From assembly GCF_014696615.1 (NCBI RefSeq), contig NZ_JACJQJ010000009.1, forward strand, positions 62,001 to 126,000: 64,000 bases of DNA, read 5' to 3'. Each line of letters begins with the position of its first letter. The stretch's first letter is position 1. The DNA comes from Nostoc linckia FACHB-104 (lineage in GTDB: Bacteria; Cyanobacteriota; Cyanobacteriia; Cyanobacteriales; Nostocaceae). Of the stretch, positions 50,075 through 58,491 are shown in pieces. The notes beneath the pieces are model-generated. The model had not been told where the DNA came from. It ran no database searches and worked only from the letters and a program-made list of their open reading frames with translations. Made by a program: the position numbers and the translations under genes.

Positions 50075-50170
50075 GGCATGGAGCATTGGGCATTGGTAAT
50101 TGGTAATGGCTAATGGGAATACTTAATTTGTTCTTTTTCCCCCTGCCCCCTGCACCCTGCCCCCCTGCTT
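50075..50170. repeat. TTGGGCA/TGGTAAT and CCCTGCC heptamer repeats
   Basis: GGGCATTGGTAATTGGTAAT on the left and CCCCCTGCCCCCTGCACCCT on the right fill the gap between the carbonic anhydrase gene and the ABC gene. Nothing else is seen. Confidence 0.75.
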
Positions 50171-50182
50171 TTTCTCAGTCCC

Positions 50183-50911
50183 CTAATGCCCCTTCCCTGC
50201 GCCTAGATACAGTTCTGCCACTTTCGGGTCATTCAACAATTCTTGACCAGGGCCGGAGATAGCATCGCGTCCAGATTCGAGTACATAACCGCGATCTGCC
50301 ATTTCTAAGGCTTTACGGGCGTTTTGTTCTACTAAAACTATGGCTGTACCACTCTGGTTAATTTCCTTGATTTGGTCAAATACTTGTGTGACTAAAATGG
50401 GGGATAAAGCCGCAGAGGGTTCATCTAACAGCAGCAAGCTGGGTTCCAGCATCAAAGCTTTCCCCATTGCCAACATCTGACGTTCTCCACCGGAAAGCGT
50501 ACCTGCACGTTGACGACGGCGATCGCTTAATCGGGGAAACATGGTAAATATTTTATCTTTGAGGGGCTTGAGGGGAATATTCCGCACAAAAGCCCCCATT
50601 TCTAAATTTTCTTCAATACTCAAGGAAGGGAAAACATTGGCGATTTGCGGTATATAGCACATTCCCCGTTGCACTATTTGGTTTGACTTGAGTCCGCCAA
50701 TATTTTCACCTTTAAAGGTAATCGTGCCTGTATGGGGAGTTAAGAGTCCAAAAATAGTCTTCGCCAAGGTGGATTTACCCGCACCATTGGGGCCAATCAC
50801 TGTTACCAATTCCCCCGCTGCAACTCGAAAATTCACACCTTGCAGGATATCTACATCTTTAATGTATCCAGCATGAACATTTTGAACTTCTAGTAAATAG
50901 TCATTTGTCAT
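50183..50911 (-). CDS. LivF-type ABC transporter ATPase
   Basis: 242 residues. Walker A is GPNGAGKST (40-48), the signature is LSGGERQMLAMGKAL and Walker B is LLLLDEPSAALSP; VLVEQNARKALEMADRGYVL at the C-terminus is the LivF mark. It energises a branched-chain or neutral amino-acid uptake system (NatE is the name in Anabaena). The permease and LivG genes are not adjacent, which is usual for the scattered nat genes. A long repeat-filled gap lies upstream. Confidence 0.85.
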   Translation of the reverse strand: MTNDYLLEVQNVHAGYIKDVDILQGVNFRVAAGELVTVIGPNGAGKSTLAKTIFGLLTPHTGTITFKGENIGGLKSNQIVQRGMCYIPQIANVFPSLSIEENLEMGAFVRNIPLKPLKDKIFTMFPRLSDRRRQRAGTLSGGERQMLAMGKALMLEPSLLLLDEPSAALSPILVTQVFDQIKEINQSGTAIVLVEQNARKALEMADRGYVLESGRDAISGPGQELLNDPKVAELYLGAGKGH

Positions 50912-50924
50912 TTGTCATTTGGCA

Positions 50925-51078
50925 TTAGGTATGGGCATGGGGCATGGGGCATGGGGCATTGGGCATTGGGTATGAAGAAAGGGTAATTGGTAATTGGTAA
51001 AAGGGATTTCCCCCTCATCTCCCTCATCTCCCTCATCTTCCTCATCCCCCTCTGCTCCCTGCTCCCTGCCCCCCTGCC
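50925..51078. repeat. GGGCATG and CTCCCTCAT heptamer/nonamer repeats
   Basis: GGGCATGGGGCATGGGGCAT at 50934 on, then CCCTCATCTCCCTCATCT at 51012-51045, ending in GCTCCCTGCTCCCTGCCCCC. The repeat reads through both strands as long open frames that are not genes. Confidence 0.8.
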
Positions 51079-51080
51079 TC

Positions 51081-51308
51081 TTATTCTGGAGTCTTCTGCA
51101 AATCAGGGCGTTCTTCGGGAACGATCGCACCTTCTACTGGGCATACCTGGATACAGATGCCACAATCAATGCAGGTGGCGAAGTCTATCCAGTACCAATC
51201 TGTGCCTTTGACGTTTTTGCCTGGGCCGTCATGAATGCAAGCTACTGGACAAGCATCTACGCAGTCAGCGATGCCCTCACAGACATCGGTAACAATTGTG
51301 TGTGGCAT
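51081..51308 (-). CDS. Bacterial-type ferredoxin, two Fe-S clusters
   Basis: 75 residues. Eight cysteines form two sites: Cys 10, 16, 20 and 24 (DVCEGIADCVDACP) and Cys 46, 49, 52 and 56 (CIDCGICIQVCP). The second site is a standard 4Fe-4S motif; the first has wider spacing (C-x5-C-x3-C-x3-C) and could hold a 3Fe-4S or 4Fe-4S cluster. It is an electron carrier with unknown partners. The gene is between hisZ and the ABC ATPase on one strand. Confidence 0.9.
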   Translation of the reverse strand: MPHTIVTDVCEGIADCVDACPVACIHDGPGKNVKGTDWYWIDFATCIDCGICIQVCPVEGAIVPEERPDLQKTPE

Positions 51309-51371
51309 TTTGTTGATTCCCTCTCTTTAAAGTCAGCTATTTCTAGCCTAGCAATTAGATATATTTCCTAG

Positions 51372-52583
51372 CTAAGACAATGATTCTATAGTGGGTGAAC
51401 CCTCGGCTTTAATCCAGGCGATTTGAGTAATGCCGCGATCGCGTGCGTATTTTCTGATGGCTTCGCTATCTCTTCCCCCTAAATCAATTTCTACTCGCAC
51501 TATCTCGCTAGAATCCCGGAGTTTTTGCGCGTAGGCAAAGGCAGCCGCATCAGCATTGGCTGTCTCTGGTACTATTAACCAATCGCTAGCTGGGGGTGCT
51601 TGCGGTAATTGCTGAGTAGATTGGATTATTTGGTATAAATCTTCGATATTGAGGGCAAAGCCTACTCCGGGAATATTTTCACCTTGGGGATGATATAGCC
51701 CTAAAAGCTTGTCGTAGCGACCACCTCGCCCTAAAACCTGGACTTGTCCAGCAGTATCGCTAACTACTTCAAAGACGATACCGGTGTAATAGTCGATAGT
51801 TTCAATCAAGCTAAGGTCGAGAATTAAGGGATAATCTCCTCGCGATTCCAGCAAATCTACTAGAGATGCGAGGTTATTCACCGCTTCTTGTTGCGCTTGA
51901 TCTAAATCTAAACTTCTGACTTTTCGCAAGACTTCGGAACTGTTACCACGCAAATCTACGATCAGTTTGGCGCGATCGCGTAGTTCTTCACTGAGGGGTA
52001 AATTCTCGATCGCAATGCGATCCAGATTAGCGATCGCACTGCGAACTTTACCTTGTATGTGATCTGGAAATACACTCAACAGCGATCGGGTAATTCCTGC
52101 TTCACCTAAAATCAAATACCATCGCTCTAACGAAAGCGCTGCTAAACAATCAGCGACTAACAACAATACTTCCGCATTTGCTAGCAATCCAGCAGCACCG
52201 AGCAACTCCACCCCAGCTTGATAAAACTCTTGCTGACGATTATGCCGATTTTCCCAGATGCGGCGGAAGACATTGGCATTGTAATACAGCCTTTGCGGGT
52301 AAGTTACACCTGCCATGCGAGTGACGACAGTACGCGCAATCGAAGCTGTCAATTCTGGACGCAGCCCTAATTCTTCATCTTCCGAATTTTGCAGTTGAAT
52401 TACCGTTTGACGCTGAATTGCTTCCCCCGCCATCAGGGTATCCATCCGTTCCAAAGTTGAGGTAATAATCCTGTGATATCCCCAACGATGAAATACTTGC
52501 TGTAACCTATCTTCAATCCAGCGTTTTTGCGCCACATCTAAAGGTAATAAATCTCTAGCTCCCGCTGCTGGTTGATACACCAT
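51372..52583 (-). CDS. hisZ: HisZ, regulatory subunit of ATP phosphoribosyltransferase
   Basis: 403 residues. HisZ looks like histidyl-tRNA synthetase but lacks the tRNA-binding domain. The class II synthetase motifs are visible: ARDLLPLDVAQKRWIEDRLQ, LGLRPELTASIAR (motif 2 region) and RLYYNANVFR. It completes short-form HisG and carries feedback control by histidine. Its ATG overlaps the stop of the upstream J-domain gene in TAATG, so the two are translationally coupled. hisG is not in the window. Confidence 0.92.
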   Translation of the reverse strand: MVYQPAAGARDLLPLDVAQKRWIEDRLQQVFHRWGYHRIITSTLERMDTLMAGEAIQRQTVIQLQNSEDEELGLRPELTASIARTVVTRMAGVTYPQRLYYNANVFRRIWENRHNRQQEFYQAGVELLGAAGLLANAEVLLLVADCLAALSLERWYLILGEAGITRSLLSVFPDHIQGKVRSAIANLDRIAIENLPLSEELRDRAKLIVDLRGNSSEVLRKVRSLDLDQAQQEAVNNLASLVDLLESRGDYPLILDLSLIETIDYYTGIVFEVVSDTAGQVQVLGRGGRYDKLLGLYHPQGENIPGVGFALNIEDLYQIIQSTQQLPQAPPASDWLIVPETANADAAAFAYAQKLRDSSEIVRVEIDLGGRDSEAIRKYARDRGITQIAWIKAEGSPTIESLS

Positions 52584-53551
52584 TACTTTTTCTTCCCACC
52601 AAACAAACCACCAAACAAACCGCCACCTCCTGACTTATCTGGTTGTTTACCAGTCGAATTAGGAGGTGTAGTTACTTTAGCACCACCAGATTGCTGACTT
52701 AAAGCCTTATCTATTTTTGGTTTCCAAGACAAAGCTGTTTGGTCATTGGGGTCTAATTTTAAAGCATTATCAAAATGAACTTTTGCCATTTTGAGCCGAT
52801 TTTGCTTCAAATACACCAATCCTATCAGGCTATGGCAACGACTATTCTTTGGTTCTAGTTTGAGAGCATCTTGCAACTCCACCTGAGCTTGCGGAAATTG
52901 GTTTTTGTCAATTAAAGTTTGTGCGCGACGCAGATAATTTTCTACAGCTGAATTTTCTGGCGCTGGTGGCGGAGGTGGTGGCGCTGTTGTATTAGTAGCA
53001 GAGTTGGGCGTTGCTGTCCCTGAATTCATTGTGGATTGCATTAGCTGGTTAGGCGTTGTCAATGATTTACCAGCAGTCCGCATTAAGTAAACTAAATTCA
53101 ACTCGCTAATTTGGGCAATTACTTGCGGTACATGGTGCAAGTTCTCAAATTGAGTTTCAGCTATTTTCGCGATCGCACTTTTGTACAGAGAATCTATCGT
53201 TGATTCGGGAGCAGTTGCTAACTTTTTCCCTACATCAGTATGTAGTTCTACCGAAGTAAACTCTTGTACTAACCGCTTACCCATGTGAGACAGAATAATC
53301 ATGTATTCTGTGCGACTTCGTTCCGTAGTAATTTTCTCGTAAGCTGGGTTAACCAACTTTGATAACAATTCACTGGATAGCTGCTTATCAGTAGGACTCG
53401 CACTACTATTAGCATCAGGATGTAAACGACGGGCAATTGAGATATAGCGCTTGCGGATCTCTTTCACATCAGCATCAACAGGAACACACAAAACCGCATG
53501 ATGATCTATGAAATCATATTTAAAAAGACCACGATCTATTCTTAATGACAT
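52583..53551 (-). CDS. J-domain protein with TPRs
   Basis: 322 residues. A J-domain lies at about 12-95 (VDADVKEIRKRYISIARRLH, then HPD in RRLHPDANSS), so it can stimulate an Hsp70. A proline-rich linker (APPPPPPAPENS) at about 190-202 joins it to two or three TPRs at 205-285. The C-terminus is glycine-rich (GGGLFGGLFGGKKK). Hsp70 partner unknown. It is coupled to hisZ by TAATG, an odd functional pairing that I have also seen only loosely described. Confidence 0.85.
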   Translation of the reverse strand: MSLRIDRGLFKYDFIDHHAVLCVPVDADVKEIRKRYISIARRLHPDANSSASPTDKQLSSELLSKLVNPAYEKITTERSRTEYMIILSHMGKRLVQEFTSVELHTDVGKKLATAPESTIDSLYKSAIAKIAETQFENLHHVPQVIAQISELNLVYLMRTAGKSLTTPNQLMQSTMNSGTATPNSATNTTAPPPPPPAPENSAVENYLRRAQTLIDKNQFPQAQVELQDALKLEPKNSRCHSLIGLVYLKQNRLKMAKVHFDNALKLDPNDQTALSWKPKIDKALSQQSGGAKVTTPPNSTGKQPDKSGGGGLFGGLFGGKKK

Positions 53552-53642
53552 AAAGGGATATGCACCAAAGTTAGCAAAATAATGCTTCTAGTTTACTTCG
53601 CTATCCCATAGATCGTTCAGTAGTTAAGGGTTAAAAGTCATA

Positions 53643-53713
53643 CATTGGACTGGGGACTGGGGACTGGGGATTGGGGATTGGTAATTGGTAATTGGTAATT
53701 GGTAATTGGGGAA
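53643..53713. repeat. GGGGACT and TTGGTAA heptamer repeats
   Basis: ACTGGGGACTGGGGACTGGG then TTGGTAATTGGTAATTGGTA. STRR-type filler upstream of the inserted element at 53731. Confidence 0.8.
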
Positions 53714-53730
53714 AGTAGAGGAAGCGGAAG

Positions 53731-53842
53731 CCATACGGTTCGGATAATACAAATCGATTGACGTTTAAATCTTGTAGAGACGCGATTCATCGCGTCTTCA
53801 CAACCCCAAAATCACGACGAAAATATTAACCAAACCGTATGG
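53731..53842. mobile_element. MITE-like element with terminal inverted repeats and a target duplication
   Basis: A 112-bp unit. The ends CCATACGGTTCGGATAATAC (53731-53750) and the complement of 53823-53842 match at 17 of 20 bases. A palindrome AGACGCG...CGCGTCT lies in its middle (53778-53797). The 9-mer AAGCGGAAG flanks it directly at 53722-53730 and 53844-53852, one base outside the right end, as expected for a duplicated target. It codes for nothing. Any transposase must act in trans. Confidence 0.65.
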
Positions 53843-53877
53843 AAAGCGGAAGCGGACAAGGGGAAAAGGCGAGAAAT

Positions 53878-53940
53878 CCCCATTACCCATTACCCATTAC
53901 CCCATGCCCAATGCCCAATGCCCAATGCCCAATGCCCATT
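53878..53940. repeat. TTACCCA and TGCCCAA heptamer repeats
   Basis: ATTACCCATTACCCATTACC followed by several GCCCAATGCCCAATG units. Filler between the MITE and the phosphatase gene end. Confidence 0.8.
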
Positions 53941-53941
53941 C

Positions 53942-54754
53942 TCATTTCCAACTTGATAACGGTGGAATATTCATTAATTCATGGCTGAGGGTGTCGTGCA
54001 GATAGCCATTAGTAGCGAGGATTCTTCCTGTTTCCATTTTGAAAGGAGTGCGATCATAGGCTGTGACTTTACCGCCAGCTTCTTGGACGAGGATAATACC
54101 TGCAGCCATATCCCAAGGTGAAAGTCCCCTTTCCCAGTAACCGTCAAATCGTCCACAGGCTACATAAGCCAAATCCATTGCGGCGGAACCACTGCGCCTG
54201 ACACCTTGAGTTAAATGGGTGAGGTGACAAAATTCTGCATAATTATTATCGGAGGTTTCTCTGCGATCGTAGGCAAATCCTGTGACTAGTAGACTTTTCC
54301 CTAGTTCAGAACTATCGGAAACTTTTATAGGGCGGCGATTGCGTGTAGCACCCAAACCAGCAGCAGCCCGAAATAGCTCATTACTAGCAGGATTATAAAT
54401 TACACCTACTTGGGGAACGCCATTAATTAGCAACCCAATAGAAACAGCAAAACAAGGATATTGGTGAGCATAGTTAGTAGTGCCATCTAAAGGATCAATT
54501 GCCCACAGATATTCACTATCTTGATTGCCTAATTTCCCAGATTCCTCAGCCAAAATCGAATGTTGGGGAAAATGGCGACGCAAAACCTCCAAAACTACCA
54601 CTTCCGAAGCCTTATCAGCAGCAGTCACTAAATCACCAGGGCGGCCTTTTTCCGTAATTGCGTCTTCTAACTTCCCCCAATAGCCTTGCAAAACCTCACC
54701 AGCAGCCAAAGCCGCTTCAGTAGCTATGTCTAGAAAGATTTGTAGGTTTGTCAT
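53942..54754 (-). CDS. Inositol monophosphatase family phosphatase
   Basis: 270 residues. The metal and substrate motifs are complete: LAEESGKLG, WAIDPLDGTTNYAHQYP and SPWDMAAGIILVQEAGG. The family includes SuhB, histidinol phosphatase and PAP phosphatases; the sequence alone suits inositol-1-phosphatase, but a histidinol-phosphatase role cannot be excluded, and hisZ is only 1.4 kb downstream on the same strand. Active as a soluble Mg-dependent enzyme. Confidence 0.9.
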   Translation of the reverse strand: MTNLQIFLDIATEAALAAGEVLQGYWGKLEDAITEKGRPGDLVTAADKASEVVVLEVLRRHFPQHSILAEESGKLGNQDSEYLWAIDPLDGTTNYAHQYPCFAVSIGLLINGVPQVGVIYNPASNELFRAAAGLGATRNRRPIKVSDSSELGKSLLVTGFAYDRRETSDNNYAEFCHLTHLTQGVRRSGSAAMDLAYVACGRFDGYWERGLSPWDMAAGIILVQEAGGKVTAYDRTPFKMETGRILATNGYLHDTLSHELMNIPPLSSWK

Positions 54755-54895
54755 TTGTCATTTGTTATTAGTCATTTGTCATTGGGCATGGGGCATTGGG
54801 CATGGGTAATTGGTAATGGGTAATGGGGATTTATTCTCCCCCCTGCTCCCTGCTCCCTGCCCCCCTGCCTCCCCAAAGTCCCCCACTCACCGATA
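54752..54895. repeat. TTTGTCA (STRR2-like) and GGGCATT heptamer repeats
   Basis: Three ATTTGTCA-type units right at the start codon of the phosphatase gene, then GGGCATGGGGCATTGGGCAT and CTCCCTGCTCCCTGCCCCCC to about 54867. The gap holds no gene. Confidence 0.8.
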
Positions 54896-55432
54896 CTGCC
54901 GCCGAAACTCAGCGGGAGTCAGGCGCATGGGTTTTTCTGGTTGCCAGATTCCTTGGCCCATGATTCTTGCCCATTGTTGGGCACGTTCTAAACGCTGGTC
55001 GTATTTGTGATTAGGCGATCGCGGTACAAATAATGCATAGCCTTTTTTGACTATTTCTTCGTTTAACAACAATTTATCTTTCCATACATAGGCTACAGTC
55101 CGACCAATTTTGTCTTTGCCTTCAATGTCAAACTCTAGGGTGACAATTTGTTCTGCGCCTCCAATCATTTTCTCTAATTCGTCTTTGGCATCATCACCCC
55201 AAGGGCGCTGGCGGAGATCTGGTGCTTCAATACCAATTAATCGCACCTGGGAAATTAAGTTTGGTTGTTCAGCCATGCCTAAAACTTCCAAACTTTGCCC
55301 ACTCACCACCCGCGCCACTTTTACCTGTGCCTGATTAGCTGTAGGCTGGCTTTTGCCTTGACAACTCACTAGCAGTAATAGGCAAACTAAAATTACTATT
55401 CTTCGCGCTAATACGCCAAAATGCGCTGCCAC
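54887..55432 (-). CDS. Thermonuclease-family lipoprotein (second copy)
   Basis: 181 residues from the GTG at 55432. A signal peptide with lipobox LLVSC precedes the nuclease domain: VRLIGIEAPDLRQ (first Arg, Asp), GDDAKDELEKM (Glu) and KDKIGRTVAYVW (second Arg). The longer frame that runs from 55696 is an artefact of intergenic repeats, which encode its proline- and arginine-rich beginning. It is a relative of the gene at 40712, but the two share little beyond the motifs. It probably acts outside the inner membrane. Confidence 0.82.
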   Translation of the reverse strand: MAAHFGVLARRIVILVCLLLLVSCQGKSQPTANQAQVKVARVVSGQSLEVLGMAEQPNLISQVRLIGIEAPDLRQRPWGDDAKDELEKMIGGAEQIVTLEFDIEGKDKIGRTVAYVWKDKLLLNEEIVKKGYALFVPRSPNHKYDQRLERAQQWARIMGQGIWQPEKPMRLTPAEFRRQYR

Positions 55433-55838
55433 AAGAGGCAAGGGAGCAGGGAGCAGGGAGCAAGGGGGAGAAATTAAGACAGAGCTTGTACTCCGCCCCA
55501 ACCAAGCGTCCTTCCAGGACGGGGCTTTTACCCATGTTCCGCTCCGCCTCGCGTTGGGGGAAACAGTTGGCTCCCCCTGCTCCCTGCTCCTTTTCCCCCA
55601 GCCTCTTCCGTTCATAGCCTGAATTTGTACTTTTACACCGTTATATCTACCCTGCCGACAGCCACTAATCAATAGCCAGGATTGCCAAGATTGCATCTCG
55701 TGATTTTGAATTGTGTATTGTTAATTGTTAAGGGGACTGCCAGAAAATAAATTATCCAAATATAGTCCGAGAATATTTTTACTCTCCCCCTGCTCCCTGC
55801 TCCCTGCCCCCTGCCAAGATTTTTTAGTTGGAAGTCCC
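55433..55838. other. Non-coding gap with repeats and a GC-rich palindrome
   Basis: Two copies of CTCCCTGCTCC-type repeat (about 55440-55470 and 55570-55600; also 55787-55813) bracket the GC-rich stem GTCC/GGAC at about 55510-55525. No gene is seen. Confidence 0.6.
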
Positions 55839-56207
55839 TTAATCTTCATCCAACGGTAAACCCGCCCTAACTTTACCCCGTGCAAAAAATCGCCCAAACT
55901 GAAGTTCATAAACTTCATCTTCGTCTTGTGTTTCCACTTCTATATCCGACCGGGGATAACTCACACATAATAAGGCATAACCTTTGCGCCGCAACTCTGG
56001 CGATAGTCCAATTGCCTCTGGCTGGTAAATTTCTCCCGAAAGTACCCGCACAGCGCAAGTAGTACAAGCACCATTGCGGCAAGAAAATGGCAATTCAGTT
56101 CCTTGTTGTTCAGCACTGTGCAAAATGTAGCGGTCTTCTGGTACTTGTAGGGTGTATTCCTTGCCAGTATTGCGATCGCGAACTCTAATCTTGTATGTTT
56201 GAGACAT
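55839..56207 (-). CDS. Plant-type 2Fe-2S ferredoxin with C-terminal extension
   Basis: 122 residues from the ATG at 56207. Cluster ligands are Cys 43, 48, 51 and 81 (CRNGACTTC...ALLC), the plant-type spacing. About 25 residues longer at the end than photosynthetic PetF (QFGRFFARGKVRAG), as in the minor Fd isoforms of cyanobacteria. It carries electrons to an unknown acceptor. The gene is the last on the - strand before the tRNA. Confidence 0.9.
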   Translation of the reverse strand: MSQTYKIRVRDRNTGKEYTLQVPEDRYILHSAEQQGTELPFSCRNGACTTCAVRVLSGEIYQPEAIGLSPELRRKGYALLCVSYPRSDIEVETQDEDEVYELQFGRFFARGKVRAGLPLDED

Positions 56208-56301
56208 GGTGATTGGGAACTTTTGATTTTTTATCAAATATCTTCTTAATTATCTTTGCATTTTTTGCGATTTCACCTTAGAATTGTAAATCGTGGCACC
56301 T

Positions 56302-56388
56302 GGAGAGGTGGCCGAGTGGTTGAAGGCGCAGCACTGGAAATGCTGTTATGCGGCAACGTATACGAGGGTTCGAATCCCTCCCTCTCCG
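56302..56388 (+). tRNA. tRNA-Ser (anticodon GGA)
   Basis: Acceptor stem GGAGAGG (56302-56308) pairs with CCTCTCC (56381-56387), discriminator G at 56388. Anticodon stem CAGCA/TGCTG with loop CTGGAAA gives GGA at 56336-56338. The T-loop GGTTCGAATCC and a long variable arm, as in all class II tRNAs, confirm serine. CCA is not encoded. Confidence 0.97.
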
Positions 56389-56652
56389 TTTTAAAAGCTA
56401 AATTCAAAGCGCGATCGCTCCTTAATTCAAACGATGTAGGGTGTGTTGTCGCGCAGCGCAACGCACCACCAACAATTCAGAAGTTGGGAAAAGGGGAAGG
56501 GGGAAAGGTTTTGTCTTTTACCCTTCCCCTTTAACCTTTTCCCTTTCCCCACCTCTTACAAGAGGTCTAATGTACGGAAGCCGTCAGCTTTATCCTGTAT
56601 AAAATATAGAATTAGAGAAAATTCTGTATTTTAACGGAACTAAGCAAGCAAA

Positions 56653-58287
56653 ATGGCGAAATATGCATTGCTAATTGGCGCTAGTGAATATGAGTCTCCG
56701 AAGATAAATAATTTATCTGGTGTAGTCAAAGATATTGAAGCAATGCAGCGTGTTTTGGAGAATTTAGAGATAGGCGGCTTTAAGGAAGTCAAACTTTTGC
56801 CTAATCCTGATTCCGATACCATGCGCTCAGAAATTGAGCAGTTGTTCATGGAAAAATGTCAAAAAGATGACGTAGTCCTGCTTTATTTTTCTGGACATGG
56901 CTACAGACATGAAGACGGAAGTTTATTTTTTATCAGCCGCAATACTCAAATCAATCCCCAGGGTTTAGTCAGAATTGGTACAGCAGTAGATGCTAAATTC
57001 ATCCATCAAAATTACATGAGTCGCAGCAAATCTAAGCGACAAGTATTAATTCTTGACTGTTGCTTTAGTGGTGCTTTTGCTGAGGGGATGAGTGCTAAAG
57101 AAATTTCCAATCTCAGCATTAAAAATGAAATTTTTGAGCAATTAGGTGGTGAAGGTAGAGCTGTGTTAACCTCTTCCACAGCTACACAAAAATCTTTTGA
57201 AGATTCGGGAGGCGGAGTTTACACGCGCTATTTAATTGAGGGAATTGAAACAGGCGCAGCTGATAATGATAACGATGGTTTTGTTACCGTAGCTGAACTG
57301 CATGAATATGCCAAGCGCAAGGTGCTGGAAGCAAAGCCAGCGATGAAACCAGAAATTTTCGCAGTCAAAGAAGGTTATACAATTCGCCTAGCTAAAGCGC
57401 CAGTAGGTGATTTGCAATTAGAGTATCGTAAAGAAGTTGAGCAACGTGTTAGAAATGGTCGCGTTTCTGTTGTGGGACGCAAAGTTTTAATTCGTAGACA
57501 AAGCGAGTTGGGGTTAAACTCGGAAGTAGCAGCAGCGATAGAAGAAGAAGTTCTCAAACCCTTCCGTGAGTTAGAAGAAAGCTTGCAGGAATACGAACAA
57601 ACCCTGACTGAGGCTTTAGAAGAAGAACCGACTCTTAGTGATGGAACTCTTGATGATTTACAGCGATTACAGCAAATTCTTAAACTTCTAGATAAGGATG
57701 TTGCAGCTATACATAATCGCTTGATTCCTCAGCAGTCAATTTCGGCAAGTAACACTATTTCCCCGCAGCCCATCTCAACAATTGATACCAAACAACCGAC
57801 AGCTAAAGAAGACGATGATCTTAGTTCAGAAAAAGGCGTAAACTATACCAGGCTGCGCGACTTGCTAGCAGCAGAGAACTGGAAAGATGCTGATCTGGAA
57901 ACATATAAAGTGATGATTAAGGCTTTAGGTAAGAAAGAAGGTGATTACTTTAAGTCTGACGAATTATTAAACTTTCCTTGTACAGACCTCCGCACGATTA
58001 ACCGCTTATGGGTAAAATATAGCGATGGGCGCTTTGGCTTCAGCGTTCAAAAGGAAATTTACTTAAGCGTAGGTGGTAAGCCAGACGGCAACTATTACGA
58101 AGAAGCCTGGAAGAATTTTGGCGATCGCGTAGGATGGAGAGTGGAAACCAGCTGGATTAGTTACACAAAAGTCATTTTTGATACCTCAGCTCCTAGAGGA
58201 CACCTCCCGCGCAAGTCGCATATTCAAGTCGCGCTATTGATACCTCAGGAGCCTCTCTTCTCTCGCATCGAGACTTGTAAAGTGTAA
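56653..58287 (+). CDS. Caspase-GUN4 fusion (orthocaspase with tetrapyrrole-binding domain)
   Basis: 544 residues. Residues 1-260 are a C14 peptidase: ALLIGASEYESP, YFSGHGYRHEDG with His 82, and LILDCCFSGAFAEG with catalytic Cys 137. Residues 270-390 are a helical linker. From about 397 the GUN4 domain runs to the end: NYTRLRDLLAAENWKDADLE, then YFKSDELLNFPCTDLRTINR, FGFSVQKEIY and FDTSAPRGHLP. GUN4 binds protoporphyrin and Mg-protoporphyrin and stimulates Mg-chelatase. The fusion suggests a protease controlled by tetrapyrrole level or photo-oxidative stress; this is inference. Confidence 0.93.
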   Translation: MAKYALLIGASEYESPKINNLSGVVKDIEAMQRVLENLEIGGFKEVKLLPNPDSDTMRSEIEQLFMEKCQKDDVVLLYFSGHGYRHEDGSLFFISRNTQINPQGLVRIGTAVDAKFIHQNYMSRSKSKRQVLILDCCFSGAFAEGMSAKEISNLSIKNEIFEQLGGEGRAVLTSSTATQKSFEDSGGGVYTRYLIEGIETGAADNDNDGFVTVAELHEYAKRKVLEAKPAMKPEIFAVKEGYTIRLAKAPVGDLQLEYRKEVEQRVRNGRVSVVGRKVLIRRQSELGLNSEVAAAIEEEVLKPFRELEESLQEYEQTLTEALEEEPTLSDGTLDDLQRLQQILKLLDKDVAAIHNRLIPQQSISASNTISPQPISTIDTKQPTAKEDDDLSSEKGVNYTRLRDLLAAENWKDADLETYKVMIKALGKKEGDYFKSDELLNFPCTDLRTINRLWVKYSDGRFGFSVQKEIYLSVGGKPDGNYYEEAWKNFGDRVGWRVETSWISYTKVIFDTSAPRGHLPRKSHIQVALLIPQEPLFSRIETCKV

Positions 58288-58301
58288 CATCTAAAGCTTT
58301 G

Positions 58302-58360
58302 AGGGGCACGGCACCGATAAGATATTTGTATCTCCGAAAGTCTGTGGATGCCGTGCCCCT
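58302..58360. repeat. AGGGGCACGGCA hairpin repeat
   Basis: AGGGGCACGGCA (58302-58313) pairs with TGCCGTGCCCCT (58349-58360). This is a dispersed cyanobacterial palindrome and may terminate transcription of the caspase-GUN4 gene, 14 bp before it. Confidence 0.75.
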
Positions 58361-58491
58361 ACGATAGATGTTGTTCAAATATCCGAAAACTATTGTAAAG
58401 TGCGATCGCCCCAGCTTGAACGAAATGCGTAGGCGTAGCACTCCTTTGGTATCGCTAACAAACTTTAATCATCAAAGTTACAACAATAAGC

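Noticed and set aside
50994-51371. 125-codon + strand frame across the ferredoxin gene
   Set aside because: Begins in a CTCCCTCAT repeat and then reads the ferredoxin gene backwards.
55433-55696. N-terminal 88-residue extension of the second thermonuclease
   Set aside because: Encoded by intergenic repeats, and it would bury the lipoprotein signal sequence; GTG at 55432 fits.
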